Assembly: GCA_041918155.1 (NCBI GenBank)
Contig: JAYRWH010000018.1
Location: forward strand, 1-64,000
Direction of reading: 5' to 3'
DNA length: 64,000 nucleotides
DNA from: UBA668 sp041918155
GTDB taxonomy: Bacteria > Actinomycetota > Acidimicrobiia > Acidimicrobiales > Ilumatobacteraceae
The stretch's first letter is position 1; the number at the start of each line of letters is the position of its first letter. The notes beneath the pieces are model-generated. The model made no database searches. It was given only the letters and a program-made list of their open reading frames with translations, and was not told the DNA's origin. The position numbers and the translations under genes are program-made. Below, one piece after another: positions 23,510 to 30,968 of the stretch.

Positions 23510-23980
23510 ATGCCCCGTAAAGGTCCTGCCCAGCGTCGCGAGCTCACCCCCGACCCGATCTACCGTTCGCTGCTCGTCACCCAGCTCGTCAACAAGGTGA
23601 TGCTGCACGGCAAGCGCAGCGTTGCCGAGAAGATCGTCTACGACGCACTGAAGATGGTGGAAGAGAAGAGCGGCGCCGAGCCGATCGCCACCCTCAAGCG
23701 TGCGATCGACAACATCAAGCCCCCGCTCGAGGTGCGCAGCCGCCGCGTCGGTGGCGCCACCTACCAGGTGCCCGTCGAGGTTCGCCCCCGCCGCGCCAGC
23801 ACCCTGTCGGTGCGCTGGCTGGTCGACTTTGCCCGTGCCCGTCGCGAGAAGACGATGGCCGAGTGCCTCGCCGGTGAGCTGCTCGATGCGGCCAACGGTC
23901 TCGGCGCCAGCATCAAGAAGCGCGACGACATGCAGAAGATGGCCGACAGCAACAAGGCCTTCGCCCACTACCGCTGGTAA
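23510..23980 (+). CDS. rpsG: 30S ribosomal protein S7
   Basis: A 156-residue primary 16S rRNA-binding protein of standard length. The N-terminal MPRKGPAQRRELTPDPIY, the KVMLHGKRSVAEKIVYDAL helix and KPPLEVRSRRVGGATYQVPV are all typical. A weak GGAAGA site lies about 6 nt before ATG 23510. It completes a two-gene unit with rpsL. A terminator directly follows, so fusA and tuf, which usually come next, are not in this transcript. Confidence 0.97.
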   Translation: MPRKGPAQRRELTPDPIYRSLLVTQLVNKVMLHGKRSVAEKIVYDALKMVEEKSGAEPIATLKRAIDNIKPPLEVRSRRVGGATYQVPVEVRPRRASTLSVRWLVDFARARREKTMAECLAGELLDAANGLGASIKKRDDMQKMADSNKAFAHYRW

Positions 23981-24001
23981 TAGCTGCCGTACGAATTGGC
24001 A

Positions 24002-24036
24002 GGAGCCGCCCTTCGGGGCGGCTTCCGCCGTTTTCC
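24002..24036 (+). terminator. Terminator after rpsG
   Basis: GCCGCCC (24005-24011), TTCG tetraloop, GGGCGGC (24016-24022), extendable to 10 bp with one G-U pair, then CGCCGTTTT. It marks the end of the rpsL-rpsG transcript. The GNAT gene converges from the other side. Confidence 0.8.
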
Positions 24037-24047
24037 GGCCAGGTTGT

Positions 24048-24518
24048 TCAGGCCAGGCGCTTGCTCATGCAATAGCTGAGCGGCACGCCGACGTACTCGC
24101 CCCAGTTCTCGCACTGCTGGAAGCCGAACGAGCGGTACAGGCTGACGGCAGCGGTGAGGTGCTCGCCGGTCTCCAGGCGCAGCTCGGTGAAGCCATCGGC
24201 GATCGCGGCGGCCTCGATGGTGGCGAGGATGCGCGTGCCCAGCTTGTGGCCGCGCAGTTCGGGGTCGGCCCACATCCGCTTCACCTCGGCCGCGCCGGAG
24301 GTGTCGTCGATGCGGCGATAGGCGCCCATCGCCCGCGGCTGGTCGTCGACGTAGGCGACGAACATCCCGCCGGCACCGTCGTCGACGTGCTCGGCGGCGA
24401 TGTGCAGGAAGTTGCTGCCACCCGCGGGGGTGCCGTCGATCAGCTCGGCGTCGAGGCGGGCGATCATCACCTGCACGTCGGGGTGGCTGAGCGGAACACG
24501 CCGGATCGCGAGTTGCAT
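24048..24518 (-). CDS. GNAT-family N-acetyltransferase
   Basis: A 156-residue single-domain acetyltransferase. The acetyl-CoA-binding motif A is EVKRMWADPELRGHKLGTRI, with the R-G-x-x-L-G pyrophosphate loop, followed by the helix and the beta-bulge LRLETGEHLTAAVSLYRSFGF typical of the family. Substrate (amine, amino acid or antibiotic) cannot be read from sequence. It is divergent from the MFS exporter gene with a 46-bp gap holding an inverted repeat, so the two are probably co-regulated by the TetR protein. An antibiotic- or metabolite-detoxification role is therefore plausible but inferred. Confidence 0.85.
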   Translation of the reverse strand: MQLAIRRVPLSHPDVQVMIARLDAELIDGTPAGGSNFLHIAAEHVDDGAGGMFVAYVDDQPRAMGAYRRIDDTSGAAEVKRMWADPELRGHKLGTRILATIEAAAIADGFTELRLETGEHLTAAVSLYRSFGFQQCENWGEYVGVPLSYCMSKRLA

Positions 24519-24528
24519 TGAGGAATCC

Positions 24529-24552
24529 TTACGCTACGGTTGCGTAGCGAAA
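24529..24552. promoter_or_regulatory. Predicted TetR operator between GNAT and MFS genes
   Basis: Arms TTACGCTACG (24529-24538) and CGTAGCGAAA (24543-24552) are complementary at 9 of 10 positions around GTTG. The size and position suit a TetR dimer; a TetR gene follows the MFS gene. The element contains TANNNT-type boxes on both strands, so a bound repressor would block both divergent promoters. Confidence 0.6.
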
Positions 24553-24564
24553 CGAGAGGACCGG

Positions 24565-26127
24565 ATGGACGCACATAATCCCACGCCCGACGAGCTCGAC
24601 GGGATCGATCCGACGGTGTTCCACCGGCGCTGGCTGATCCTGGCGACATTGTGCCTCAGCCTGCTGCTCATCACCGCCACGGTCAGCTCGGTCAATGTGG
24701 CCATCCCCACCCTGTCGCGCTCGGAGCTGCGGCCGACGGCCACCCAGGTGCTGTGGATCGTCGACGCCTATGTGCTCGTGTTCGCCGCCCTGCTGCTGCC
24801 CGCCGGCGCGCTCGGCGACCGCTTCGGCCGCAAGGGCGCCCTCCTCATCGGCCTCGTGATCTTCGGCGTGTCGTCGGCGTCGTGTGCGTACATGACCACT
24901 GCCGCCGCGCTCATCGCCTGCCGGGCCGTGATGGGCATCGGCGCGGCGCTCATCATGCCGTCCACGCTCAGCCTGCTGCAGTCCAGCTTTCCACGCCGCG
25001 AGCGGGCTAAAGCGATCGCGGTCTGGGCCGGCTTCGCCGGGGCCGGTGGCAGTCTCGGGCCGCTCATCGGCGGCCTGCTCGTGGAGAACTACTGGTACGG
25101 CTCGGTGTTCTTCATCGCCGCGCCGATCGCGCTCGCCGGCTTCGTCGCCAGCGCGTTCTTGGCGCCCCGCTCGCGCGAGTCGGAACGGCACCGCCTCGAC
25201 TTCGGCGGCGCGGCCTTGTCGATCCTCGGCTTCGCCGCCTTGCTCGCGGCGATCATCGAGGGTCCTGAGCGCGGCTGGAGCGACGGTCTGGTGATCGTGG
25301 GCATCGTCGCCGCGGTGGTGTTCCTCGGCGGGTTCGTGTTCTACGAGCTGCACCGCGACGAGCCGATGCTCGACATGCGCTTCTTCCGCGACCGCCGCTT
25401 CGCGATGGGCTCACAGGGCATCACGATGACGTTCTTCACGGTCTTCGGGATGATCTTCGTGCTCGTGCAGTATCTGCAGAACGTGAAGGGCTACTCGCCG
25501 CTCGAGGCCGGTGTGCGTGGCCTGCCGTTCGGCATCGCGATCGTGCTCGTTGCGCCACGCGCACCGCGGATCACGGCCAAGTTCGGCAGCCGCCGCGGCG
25601 TTGCGGCCGGCATGCTCGTGATCGCCGGTGGCGTACTGCTCATGTCGTTCGTGGGGGTGGACACGCCGTACTGGTGGCTCGTGGCCTGCCTCGTGATGGG
25701 CGGCATCGGTGTGGGCGTGACGATGCCGTCGCTGAGCAGTGGCATCGTGCAGAGCGTGCCGATGAACAAGGCGGGGGTCGGCTCGGCGATGAACGACACG
25801 ACACGCGAGGTGGGCAGCGCGATCGGGGTCGCCACGCTCGGGAGCATCGTCAACACGATCTACCGCGACCACGCTGCATCCACGATCGCCAAGCTGCCGG
25901 CGGCGTTGCAGGAGACGGCGCGACTCAATGTGGCCAAGGCGCTGGCGGTGATCAACGCCGGTGAGGATCAGCTCGGCACGGGCCCTACCGAAGCGCTGCG
26001 CCACCAGGTGCGCCAATCCTTCGTCGACGGCGGCCACGCGGCGCTGCGTGTCGGTGCCGGGGTGATGGTGGTGTGTGCGGTGATGATCTACCGTCGCCTG
26101 CCTGATGCGACCGGACACCATGTCTGA
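24565..26127 (+). CDS. MFS drug exporter, DHA2 (EmrB/QacA, 14-helix) family
   Basis: A 520-residue proton antiporter with about 14 membrane segments. Helix 1 is followed by the DHA2 signature SSVNVAIPTLSR. Motif A between helices 2 and 3 reads GALGDRFGRKGALLIGL. Further on, MGIGAALIMPSTLSLL and AKAIAVWAGFAGAGGSLGPL (motif C region) are clear. ATG 24565 has GAGAGGA just upstream. The TetR gene overlaps its stop, so exporter and repressor form one operon with a shared operator. Export of a drug or toxic metabolite is the likely role. Substrate unknown. Confidence 0.9.
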   Translation: MDAHNPTPDELDGIDPTVFHRRWLILATLCLSLLLITATVSSVNVAIPTLSRSELRPTATQVLWIVDAYVLVFAALLLPAGALGDRFGRKGALLIGLVIFGVSSASCAYMTTAAALIACRAVMGIGAALIMPSTLSLLQSSFPRRERAKAIAVWAGFAGAGGSLGPLIGGLLVENYWYGSVFFIAAPIALAGFVASAFLAPRSRESERHRLDFGGAALSILGFAALLAAIIEGPERGWSDGLVIVGIVAAVVFLGGFVFYELHRDEPMLDMRFFRDRRFAMGSQGITMTFFTVFGMIFVLVQYLQNVKGYSPLEAGVRGLPFGIAIVLVAPRAPRITAKFGSRRGVAAGMLVIAGGVLLMSFVGVDTPYWWLVACLVMGGIGVGVTMPSLSSGIVQSVPMNKAGVGSAMNDTTREVGSAIGVATLGSIVNTIYRDHAASTIAKLPAALQETARLNVAKALAVINAGEDQLGTGPTEALRHQVRQSFVDGGHAALRVGAGVMVVCAVMIYRRLPDATGHHV

Positions 26128-26728
26128 AGACCCGCGGCGGGCACGATCGCGGGCGCGGGTGGTGGAAGCGGCCGTCGCCGTGTTGCGCGAGCACGGCGCG
26201 CAGGGGCTCACCATCGAGGCGGTGGCGGCGCGCTCAGGTGTGGCCAAGACCACGATCTACCGGCAGTTCACCGGCCGCGAAGAGCTCCACGCGGCCGCGC
26301 TGGCCTCGGCCGCGTGGCCGATCGAGATGGCGGCCACCGCTGACCTGCTCGCCGACGTCACCGAGTTCCTGCAGGCGCTCGACGGCGGCTTGCGCTCCGA
26401 GGAGTTGGCGGCAGTGCTGGCGACCGCGATCGACGGAGCGGAGCGCTCGCCGTCGTTGGCGGCGATCCTTGCCGGTGAGGCCACCGGTCGCCGGGCAGCA
26501 CTGGTGGGCCGGCTGCAGGCGGCACAAAGGACGGGTCAACTGGCGGCTGATGCCGACCTCGACCTGTTGCATGCCCAACTCGTGGGACCGGTGTTCTTCC
26601 GCCGGTTCATGAGCCGCCAGCCCACTGGGCCCGAATGGGTGGCCGCGTTGGTGGCGGCGGTGCTCAGGCCGTGGCTGCTGCCTGCAGCCGGCGGCGCTTG
26701 CTTGCCCGGTGGCGCACCACCTCGATGA
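26120..26728 (+). CDS. TetR/AcrR-family transcriptional repressor
   Basis: About 202 residues. The N-terminal helix-turn-helix is clear: ARVVEAAVAVLREHGAQGLT, then EAVAARSGVAKTTIYRQFTGREEL. The C-terminal part is the variable ligand-binding and dimerisation domain. ATG 26120 overlaps the exporter stop by 8 nt; ATG 26105 would add five residues. It most likely represses the exporter operon and possibly the divergent GNAT gene through the inverted repeat at 24529-24552. Its last 65 nt overlap the 3' end of the opposed DedA gene. Confidence 0.9.
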   Translation: MSEDPRRARSRARVVEAAVAVLREHGAQGLTIEAVAARSGVAKTTIYRQFTGREELHAAALASAAWPIEMAATADLLADVTEFLQALDGGLRSEELAAVLATAIDGAERSPSLAAILAGEATGRRAALVGRLQAAQRTGQLAADADLDLLHAQLVGPVFFRRFMSRQPTGPEWVAALVAAVLRPWLLPAAGGACLPGGAPPR

Positions 26729-27317
26729 CGATGTTGATCGTGATCGCGGTGCCGAACGCGATCCAGAACGCCATGTTGTGGTTGTCCTTGAACGGCTTCC
26801 CCACGACGAACGCGAGCCCTGCCGCGTAGGAGGCCCAGATCGTGGTGGCGATGGCCACCCACCCGATGAACCACCACCGGCGCTGGCGGGTGATGCCGCT
26901 GGAGAGGGTGAGCGCCGTGCGCCCGCCGGGGATGAAGCGGGCGGTGATGAGCAGCGGGCCGCCGCGTCGTTTGATCTGGGTGTCGGCCCACTCCAGCCGG
27001 GCGCGGAACTTCGGCTTGTGCTCGGCCCGGCGGTGGAACCAGGCACCCCAGTGGTGGCCGATCGCGTAGGCGGCATTGTCGCCGAGGAAGGCGCCGACGG
27101 CACCGGCGACGATCACCGCCCACAGGGCGTACTTGGCGTCACCGGTGGCGACGGCCACACCGGCGATGATCACTGTCGTCTCGCTGGGCACCACGGGGAT
27201 CACCGAATCGAGGAACGCGATCGCGAACACGACGGCCAGGAACCACCAGTGCTGTGACCATTCGTCGAGGTGCTCGGTGAGGTCGGTGATGGTGTTGGCC
27301 GTTGTGGCGGCGAGCAT
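26664..27317 (-). CDS. DedA-family membrane protein
   Basis: A 217-residue integral membrane protein of the DedA/SNARE-associated family, whose members flip or recycle undecaprenyl phosphate or phosphatidylethanolamine and support membrane homeostasis. Family segments seen: DSVIPVVPSETTVIIAG, GAFLGDNAAYAIGHHWG and ITARFIPGGRTALTLSSGI, the last holding the conserved R-F-x-P-G-x-R. Four to five hydrophobic helices. ATG 27317 follows TAGCCT by 6 nt (leaderless form). The convergent end overlaps the TetR gene. Confidence 0.88.
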   Translation of the reverse strand: MLAATTANTITDLTEHLDEWSQHWWFLAVVFAIAFLDSVIPVVPSETTVIIAGVAVATGDAKYALWAVIVAGAVGAFLGDNAAYAIGHHWGAWFHRRAEHKPKFRARLEWADTQIKRRGGPLLITARFIPGGRTALTLSSGITRQRRWWFIGWVAIATTIWASYAAGLAFVVGKPFKDNHNMAFWIAFGTAITINIVIEVVRHRASKRRRLQAAATA

Positions 27318-27323
27318 GCGACG

Positions 27324-27329
27324 AGGCTA
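27324..27329 (-). promoter_or_regulatory. -10 box (TAGCCT) of the DedA gene
   Basis: TAGCCT on the minus strand ends 6 nt before ATG 27317 and overlaps the purK stop codon, so the DedA gene can be transcribed independently of purEK. Confidence 0.45.
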
Positions 27330-28469
27330 ACCGGCCGTGAGTTGGCGGCGCAGACGGCGGGCCAGGTTGGAGGCACCCATCGGCGTGCCGGAGGTGATGG
27401 TGAGGTGGCCCATCTTGCGCCCCGGCCTGGCCTCGGCCTTGCCGTAGAGGTGGAGGTGGGCGGCGGGCTGGGAGAGGGCCCGCACCCAGTTCGGCTCGCC
27501 GCCGGCCCACAGGTCACCGAGCAGGTTCACCATCGCCACGCCCGGCACGAGCATGCGGGTGTCGCCGAGAGCGAGGTTGCAGATCGCCCGCACCTGTTGC
27601 TCGAACTGGCTGGTGATGCACGCGTCGAGTGTGTAGTGGCCGCTGTTGTGCGGGCGCGGCGCGAGCTCGTTGACGAACACCTCGCTGCCGACCACGAACA
27701 TCTCCACCGCGAGCACGCCGACATAGTCGAGCTGTTCGGCGATGTACCCGCCGAGCTCCTGCGCCGCCTGCTGGCCGCCCTCACCGAGCTTGGCCGGGGC
27801 GAAGCTGATGTCGAGGATGCCGTTGACGTGTTCGTTCTCGGCGACCGCGTAGAACGCGGTGCGCCCGGCGGGCGTGCGCGCCAACACGAGCGAGATCTCA
27901 CGGTCGAGCGGCAGGCGCTCCTCCAGCACGCACGGCACGCGGCCGAGCTGGTGCCAGGCGTCGATGAGCACCTCATGCGAGTCGCAGCACACCTGGCCCT
28001 TGCCGTCGTAGCCGAGGCGGGCCGTCTTGAGGATCGCGGGGAACGCGAACCCGGCGGCCTCGACGACATCGGCTTCGGCATGGATCACCCGGTAGGGCGC
28101 CACCGGCACGCCGATGTCGGTGAGGAACTGCTTCTCGACGATGCGGTCCTGACACGTGGCGAGCGCAGAGGGTGAGGGGCGCACGAGCGTGTGCTCGGCG
28201 AGGCGTTCCATCGCCGCGGCCGGCGCATTCTCGAACTCGGTGGTGACGACCGCGCATGTCGCAGCGAGCTGGGCGAGGGCCGCGGGGTCGTCGTAGGCGG
28301 CGACGAGGTGCACGTCGGCCACCTTGCCGGCAGGCGCGTGCGGGTCGGGCTCGAGCACGGTGGTGCGGTAACCCATCGTGTGTGCCTCGAGCACGAAGTA
28401 GCGGCCGAGCTGGCCGCCGCCGAGGATGCCGAGCATCGCCGGGGGCGTGATCGCGGCGGGGGCACTCAT
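27327..28469 (-). CDS. purK: N5-carboxyaminoimidazole ribonucleotide synthase
   Basis: A 380-residue ATP-grasp enzyme that carboxylates AIR to N5-CAIR using ATP and bicarbonate in purine synthesis. It opens with MLGILGGGQLGRY, has TARLGYDGKGQ as the ATP-grasp glycine-rich segment, VFVNELAPRPHNSGHYT as the metal-binding and active-site segment, and a C-terminal GRKMGHLTI. ATG 28469 overlaps the purE stop (ATGA), giving the usual PurE-PurK coupling so that unstable N5-CAIR is used at once. Length and motifs are normal. Confidence 0.95.
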   Translation of the reverse strand: MSAPAAITPPAMLGILGGGQLGRYFVLEAHTMGYRTTVLEPDPHAPAGKVADVHLVAAYDDPAALAQLAATCAVVTTEFENAPAAAMERLAEHTLVRPSPSALATCQDRIVEKQFLTDIGVPVAPYRVIHAEADVVEAAGFAFPAILKTARLGYDGKGQVCCDSHEVLIDAWHQLGRVPCVLEERLPLDREISLVLARTPAGRTAFYAVAENEHVNGILDISFAPAKLGEGGQQAAQELGGYIAEQLDYVGVLAVEMFVVGSEVFVNELAPRPHNSGHYTLDACITSQFEQQVRAICNLALGDTRMLVPGVAMVNLLGDLWAGGEPNWVRALSQPAAHLHLYGKAEARPGRKMGHLTITSGTPMGASNLARRLRRQLTAG

Positions 28470-28957
28470 TCAGGCGGCAGGGTACTCGTGGCGGCCTGGT
28501 GATGGCGGGCGCCGCGGTACTCGTTCAGCCGGGTGGCCAGCGCGGGATCGTGCGCGGCGAGCAGCGCCACCGCGAACAGGGCCGCGTTGGTGGCACCCGC
28601 CTCGCCGATCGCGAACGTCGCCACGGGCACGCCGGCGGGCATCTGCACGATCGAGTACAGGCTGTCCTGGCCGTTGAGGTGGCGGCTCGGCACGGGCACG
28701 CCGAGCACGGGCACGGTGGTCTTCGCGGCGAGCATGCCGGGCAGGTGGGCGGCACCACCGGCGCCGGCGATGATCGCCCGCAGGCCCCGCTCGGCGGCCG
28801 CCTCGGCGAACGCGAACATCTCGTCGGGCATGCGGTGGGCGGATAGCACCTGGGCCTCGTGGGGCACACCGAACTCGGCCAACACCTCCACGGCCTTGCT
28901 CATGGTCGGCCAGTCGCTGGCCGAACCCATCACGACGGCGACGACGGGAGTGCTCAC
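28466..28957 (-). CDS. purE: N5-carboxyaminoimidazole ribonucleotide mutase
   Basis: A 163-residue class I PurE that converts N5-CAIR to CAIR. The signature VVMGSASDWPTM with the Ser-Asp phosphate-binding loop, the catalytic-histidine segment VLSAHRMPDEM, and IIAGAGGAAHLPGMLA are present and intact. It is the first gene of a purE-purK operon, 12 nt downstream of the oxidoreductase gene on the same strand, so it may also be read through from there. Confidence 0.95.
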   Translation of the reverse strand: MSTPVVAVVMGSASDWPTMSKAVEVLAEFGVPHEAQVLSAHRMPDEMFAFAEAAAERGLRAIIAGAGGAAHLPGMLAAKTTVPVLGVPVPSRHLNGQDSLYSIVQMPAGVPVATFAIGEAGATNAALFAVALLAAHDPALATRLNEYRGARHHQAATSTLPPE

Positions 28958-28969
28958 CCGCCCAGTCTT

Positions 28970-30931
28970 TCAGACCGAGGCGCCGGCGCGCTCGCCGTCG
29001 ACGACGGCCGCGTGGGCGCGGCGCGGGGCCACGCAGTCGCCCACCCGCTCGACGCTGACCCCGGCGGCCTTCAGCGCGTGGTACAGCCCGTCGGCCGGGT
29101 TCGGCGGCACCGCCAGCACGAGCCAGTCGGGGCGGCGGGTTTGGTTGGCGCCGGTGGGGTGGTGCAGCAGGTTCAGCTCGCCACCGGCGAAGCCCATCGG
29201 CACGAGGTCGGTGGACTGCACGATGCCCTTGGCGTGGGCGCGCATCCACCAGTTCTCCATGTCGAGCGTGATGCCGAGGTCTTGGCCCACCACCATGCCG
29301 GGGGTGACGATCTCCACGCGACAGCCGCGGTCGGCGAGCAACTCGGCCACCGAGGTGGCGTGGTGGAAGCCGATCTCGTCGACGACCACGACGTCGCCGC
29401 TCGGGTCGGCCGTGCCGGAGAGCACGTCGCGCACGTCGGCCACGTTGCCCCCCTCACTCGACATGGCCTCGCCCGGCACCCACCACGGGCGGGCCGGGTC
29501 GGCGCCGGTGGCGACGATCACGTGGTCGGGTCGCTCGGCGACCACGAGTTCGGGCGTGACGCCGACGCCGTAACGGAACTGCACCCCGTTGCGCTGGCTC
29601 TCGATGACCTGGTTGCGCACGAGGTCGCCGAACTCGGCCCGGTTGGGCACGCTTGCAGCGAGGCGCACCTGGCCACCGGGCTGATCGGCCCGCTCGTACA
29701 CCGTCACTGAATGGCCGTTGCGGGCCGCGGCGATGGCCGCTTGGAGGCCGGCCGGGCCGGCGCCCACCACCATCACCGACTTGGGCTTGTTCGTCAGCCG
29801 CACCGCGCCCACGCCCTGACTCTCGCGGCCGGTGCGCGGGTTCTCGATGCAGCCGAGCCAGCGGTTGAGGCCCATGCGGCCCACGCACTCCTGGTTGCAC
29901 GACAGGCACAGGCGGATGTCGTCGGTGGCGCCGGCGCGGGCCTTGGCCGCGAAATCGGGGTCGGCGATCTGGCCGCGCACGATTCCCACGAGGTCGCAGT
30001 GGCCCTCGGCGAGCGCGCGCTCGGCCTGCAGCGGGTCCTTGAAGCGGCCGACGCCGACGACGGGCAGGTCGACGGCCTTGCGGAACGCGGAGGGGATGAA
30101 CAGCGCGTACCCGGGCGGGATGTGCATGCTCGCCTCGATCATGAACAGGCTGCTCGTGGCGACACCGATGGAGGTGTTGATGTAATCGACCTGGCCGGTG
30201 GCCTCCACGATCTGTGCCGTCAGGACCGCGTCGTCGATCGTGGTGCCGCCCTCGATGAGTTCGTCGCCGCACAGGCGCACGCCGAGCGCGAGGCGGTTGC
30301 CGATCACCTTGCGCACCGCAGCCACGATCTCCACGAGCAGGCGGGCGCGGTTCTCGATGCTGCCGCCGTACGCGTCGGTGCGGTGGTTCGTGGCCGGGCT
30401 GAGAAAGCCGCGCACGATCGAGGAGTGCGAGCACTGCAGCTCGATGCCGTCGAAGCCACCTTCGGCGCAGTGCTCGGCGACGAGTGCGTAGCCGGCGACG
30501 ATCTCGTCGATCTCGGCGGTGGTGACGGCCTTGGGCACCTCGCGGAACAGGGGGTCGGCCACGGCCGACGGCGCCCACACGGGCAGCCGCGAGTACATCG
30601 AGGAGGCCTGGCCGCCGTTGTGGTTGATCTGGGCGAACACGGGCACCCGGTGACGGTGCACGGCCTCGGTGATCGCCTTGTAACCGGGGATCACGTCGCG
30701 GTGGAATCCGTGGATCAGCTTCTCGTACGGCCAGTCGGTGGGGTGGGTGCTGTGTTCTTCGGTGATGATCAGCCCGGCGCCACCCGCGGCGCGCGCCGCG
30801 TAGTACGCCGCGTGTTGCTCGGTGGGCCTGCCGTCGCGCGCGTAGTTCGTGAGGTGCGCGCTGAACACGATGCGGTTGCGGGTGGTGACCGGCCCCAACT
30901 GCAGGGGCGTCCACAAGTACCGGTAGGCCAT
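28970..30931 (-). CDS. FadH/OYE-family FMN-FAD oxidoreductase (mycofactocin-system type)
   Basis: A 653-residue two-part flavoenzyme. The N-terminal TIM barrel of the Old Yellow Enzyme/2,4-dienoyl-CoA reductase family has LQLGPVTTRNRIVFSAHLTN, QINHNGGQ, and LVGIVRGQIADPDFAAK. The Fe-S cluster loop follows as CLSCNQECVGRMGLNRWLGC. The C-terminal FAD/NAD(P) domain starts at VMVVGAGPAGLQAAIAAARNG. The sequence most resembles the FadH/OYE oxidoreductases linked to mycofactocin, judged from remembered family features, not from a search; no mft genes are here. ATG 30931 is supported by TAGCGT 8 nt upstream. Substrate unknown. Confidence 0.85.
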   Translation of the reverse strand: MAYRYLWTPLQLGPVTTRNRIVFSAHLTNYARDGRPTEQHAAYYAARAAGGAGLIITEEHSTHPTDWPYEKLIHGFHRDVIPGYKAITEAVHRHRVPVFAQINHNGGQASSMYSRLPVWAPSAVADPLFREVPKAVTTAEIDEIVAGYALVAEHCAEGGFDGIELQCSHSSIVRGFLSPATNHRTDAYGGSIENRARLLVEIVAAVRKVIGNRLALGVRLCGDELIEGGTTIDDAVLTAQIVEATGQVDYINTSIGVATSSLFMIEASMHIPPGYALFIPSAFRKAVDLPVVGVGRFKDPLQAERALAEGHCDLVGIVRGQIADPDFAAKARAGATDDIRLCLSCNQECVGRMGLNRWLGCIENPRTGRESQGVGAVRLTNKPKSVMVVGAGPAGLQAAIAAARNGHSVTVYERADQPGGQVRLAASVPNRAEFGDLVRNQVIESQRNGVQFRYGVGVTPELVVAERPDHVIVATGADPARPWWVPGEAMSSEGGNVADVRDVLSGTADPSGDVVVVDEIGFHHATSVAELLADRGCRVEIVTPGMVVGQDLGITLDMENWWMRAHAKGIVQSTDLVPMGFAGGELNLLHHPTGANQTRRPDWLVLAVPPNPADGLYHALKAAGVSVERVGDCVAPRRAHAAVVDGERAGASV

Positions 30932-30939
30932 CGCAGGCC

Positions 30940-30962
30940 ACGCTAGTGGGGTCGCGTATCGT
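30940..30962. promoter_or_regulatory. Divergent -10 boxes of the oxidoreductase and methyltransferase genes
   Basis: In the 37-bp gap, TAGCGT (minus strand, 30940-30945) ends 8 nt before ATG 30931, and TATCGT (plus strand, 30957-30962) ends 6 nt before GTG 30969. Both transcripts would be leaderless. Confidence 0.45.
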
Positions 30963-30968
30963 GGCCGC

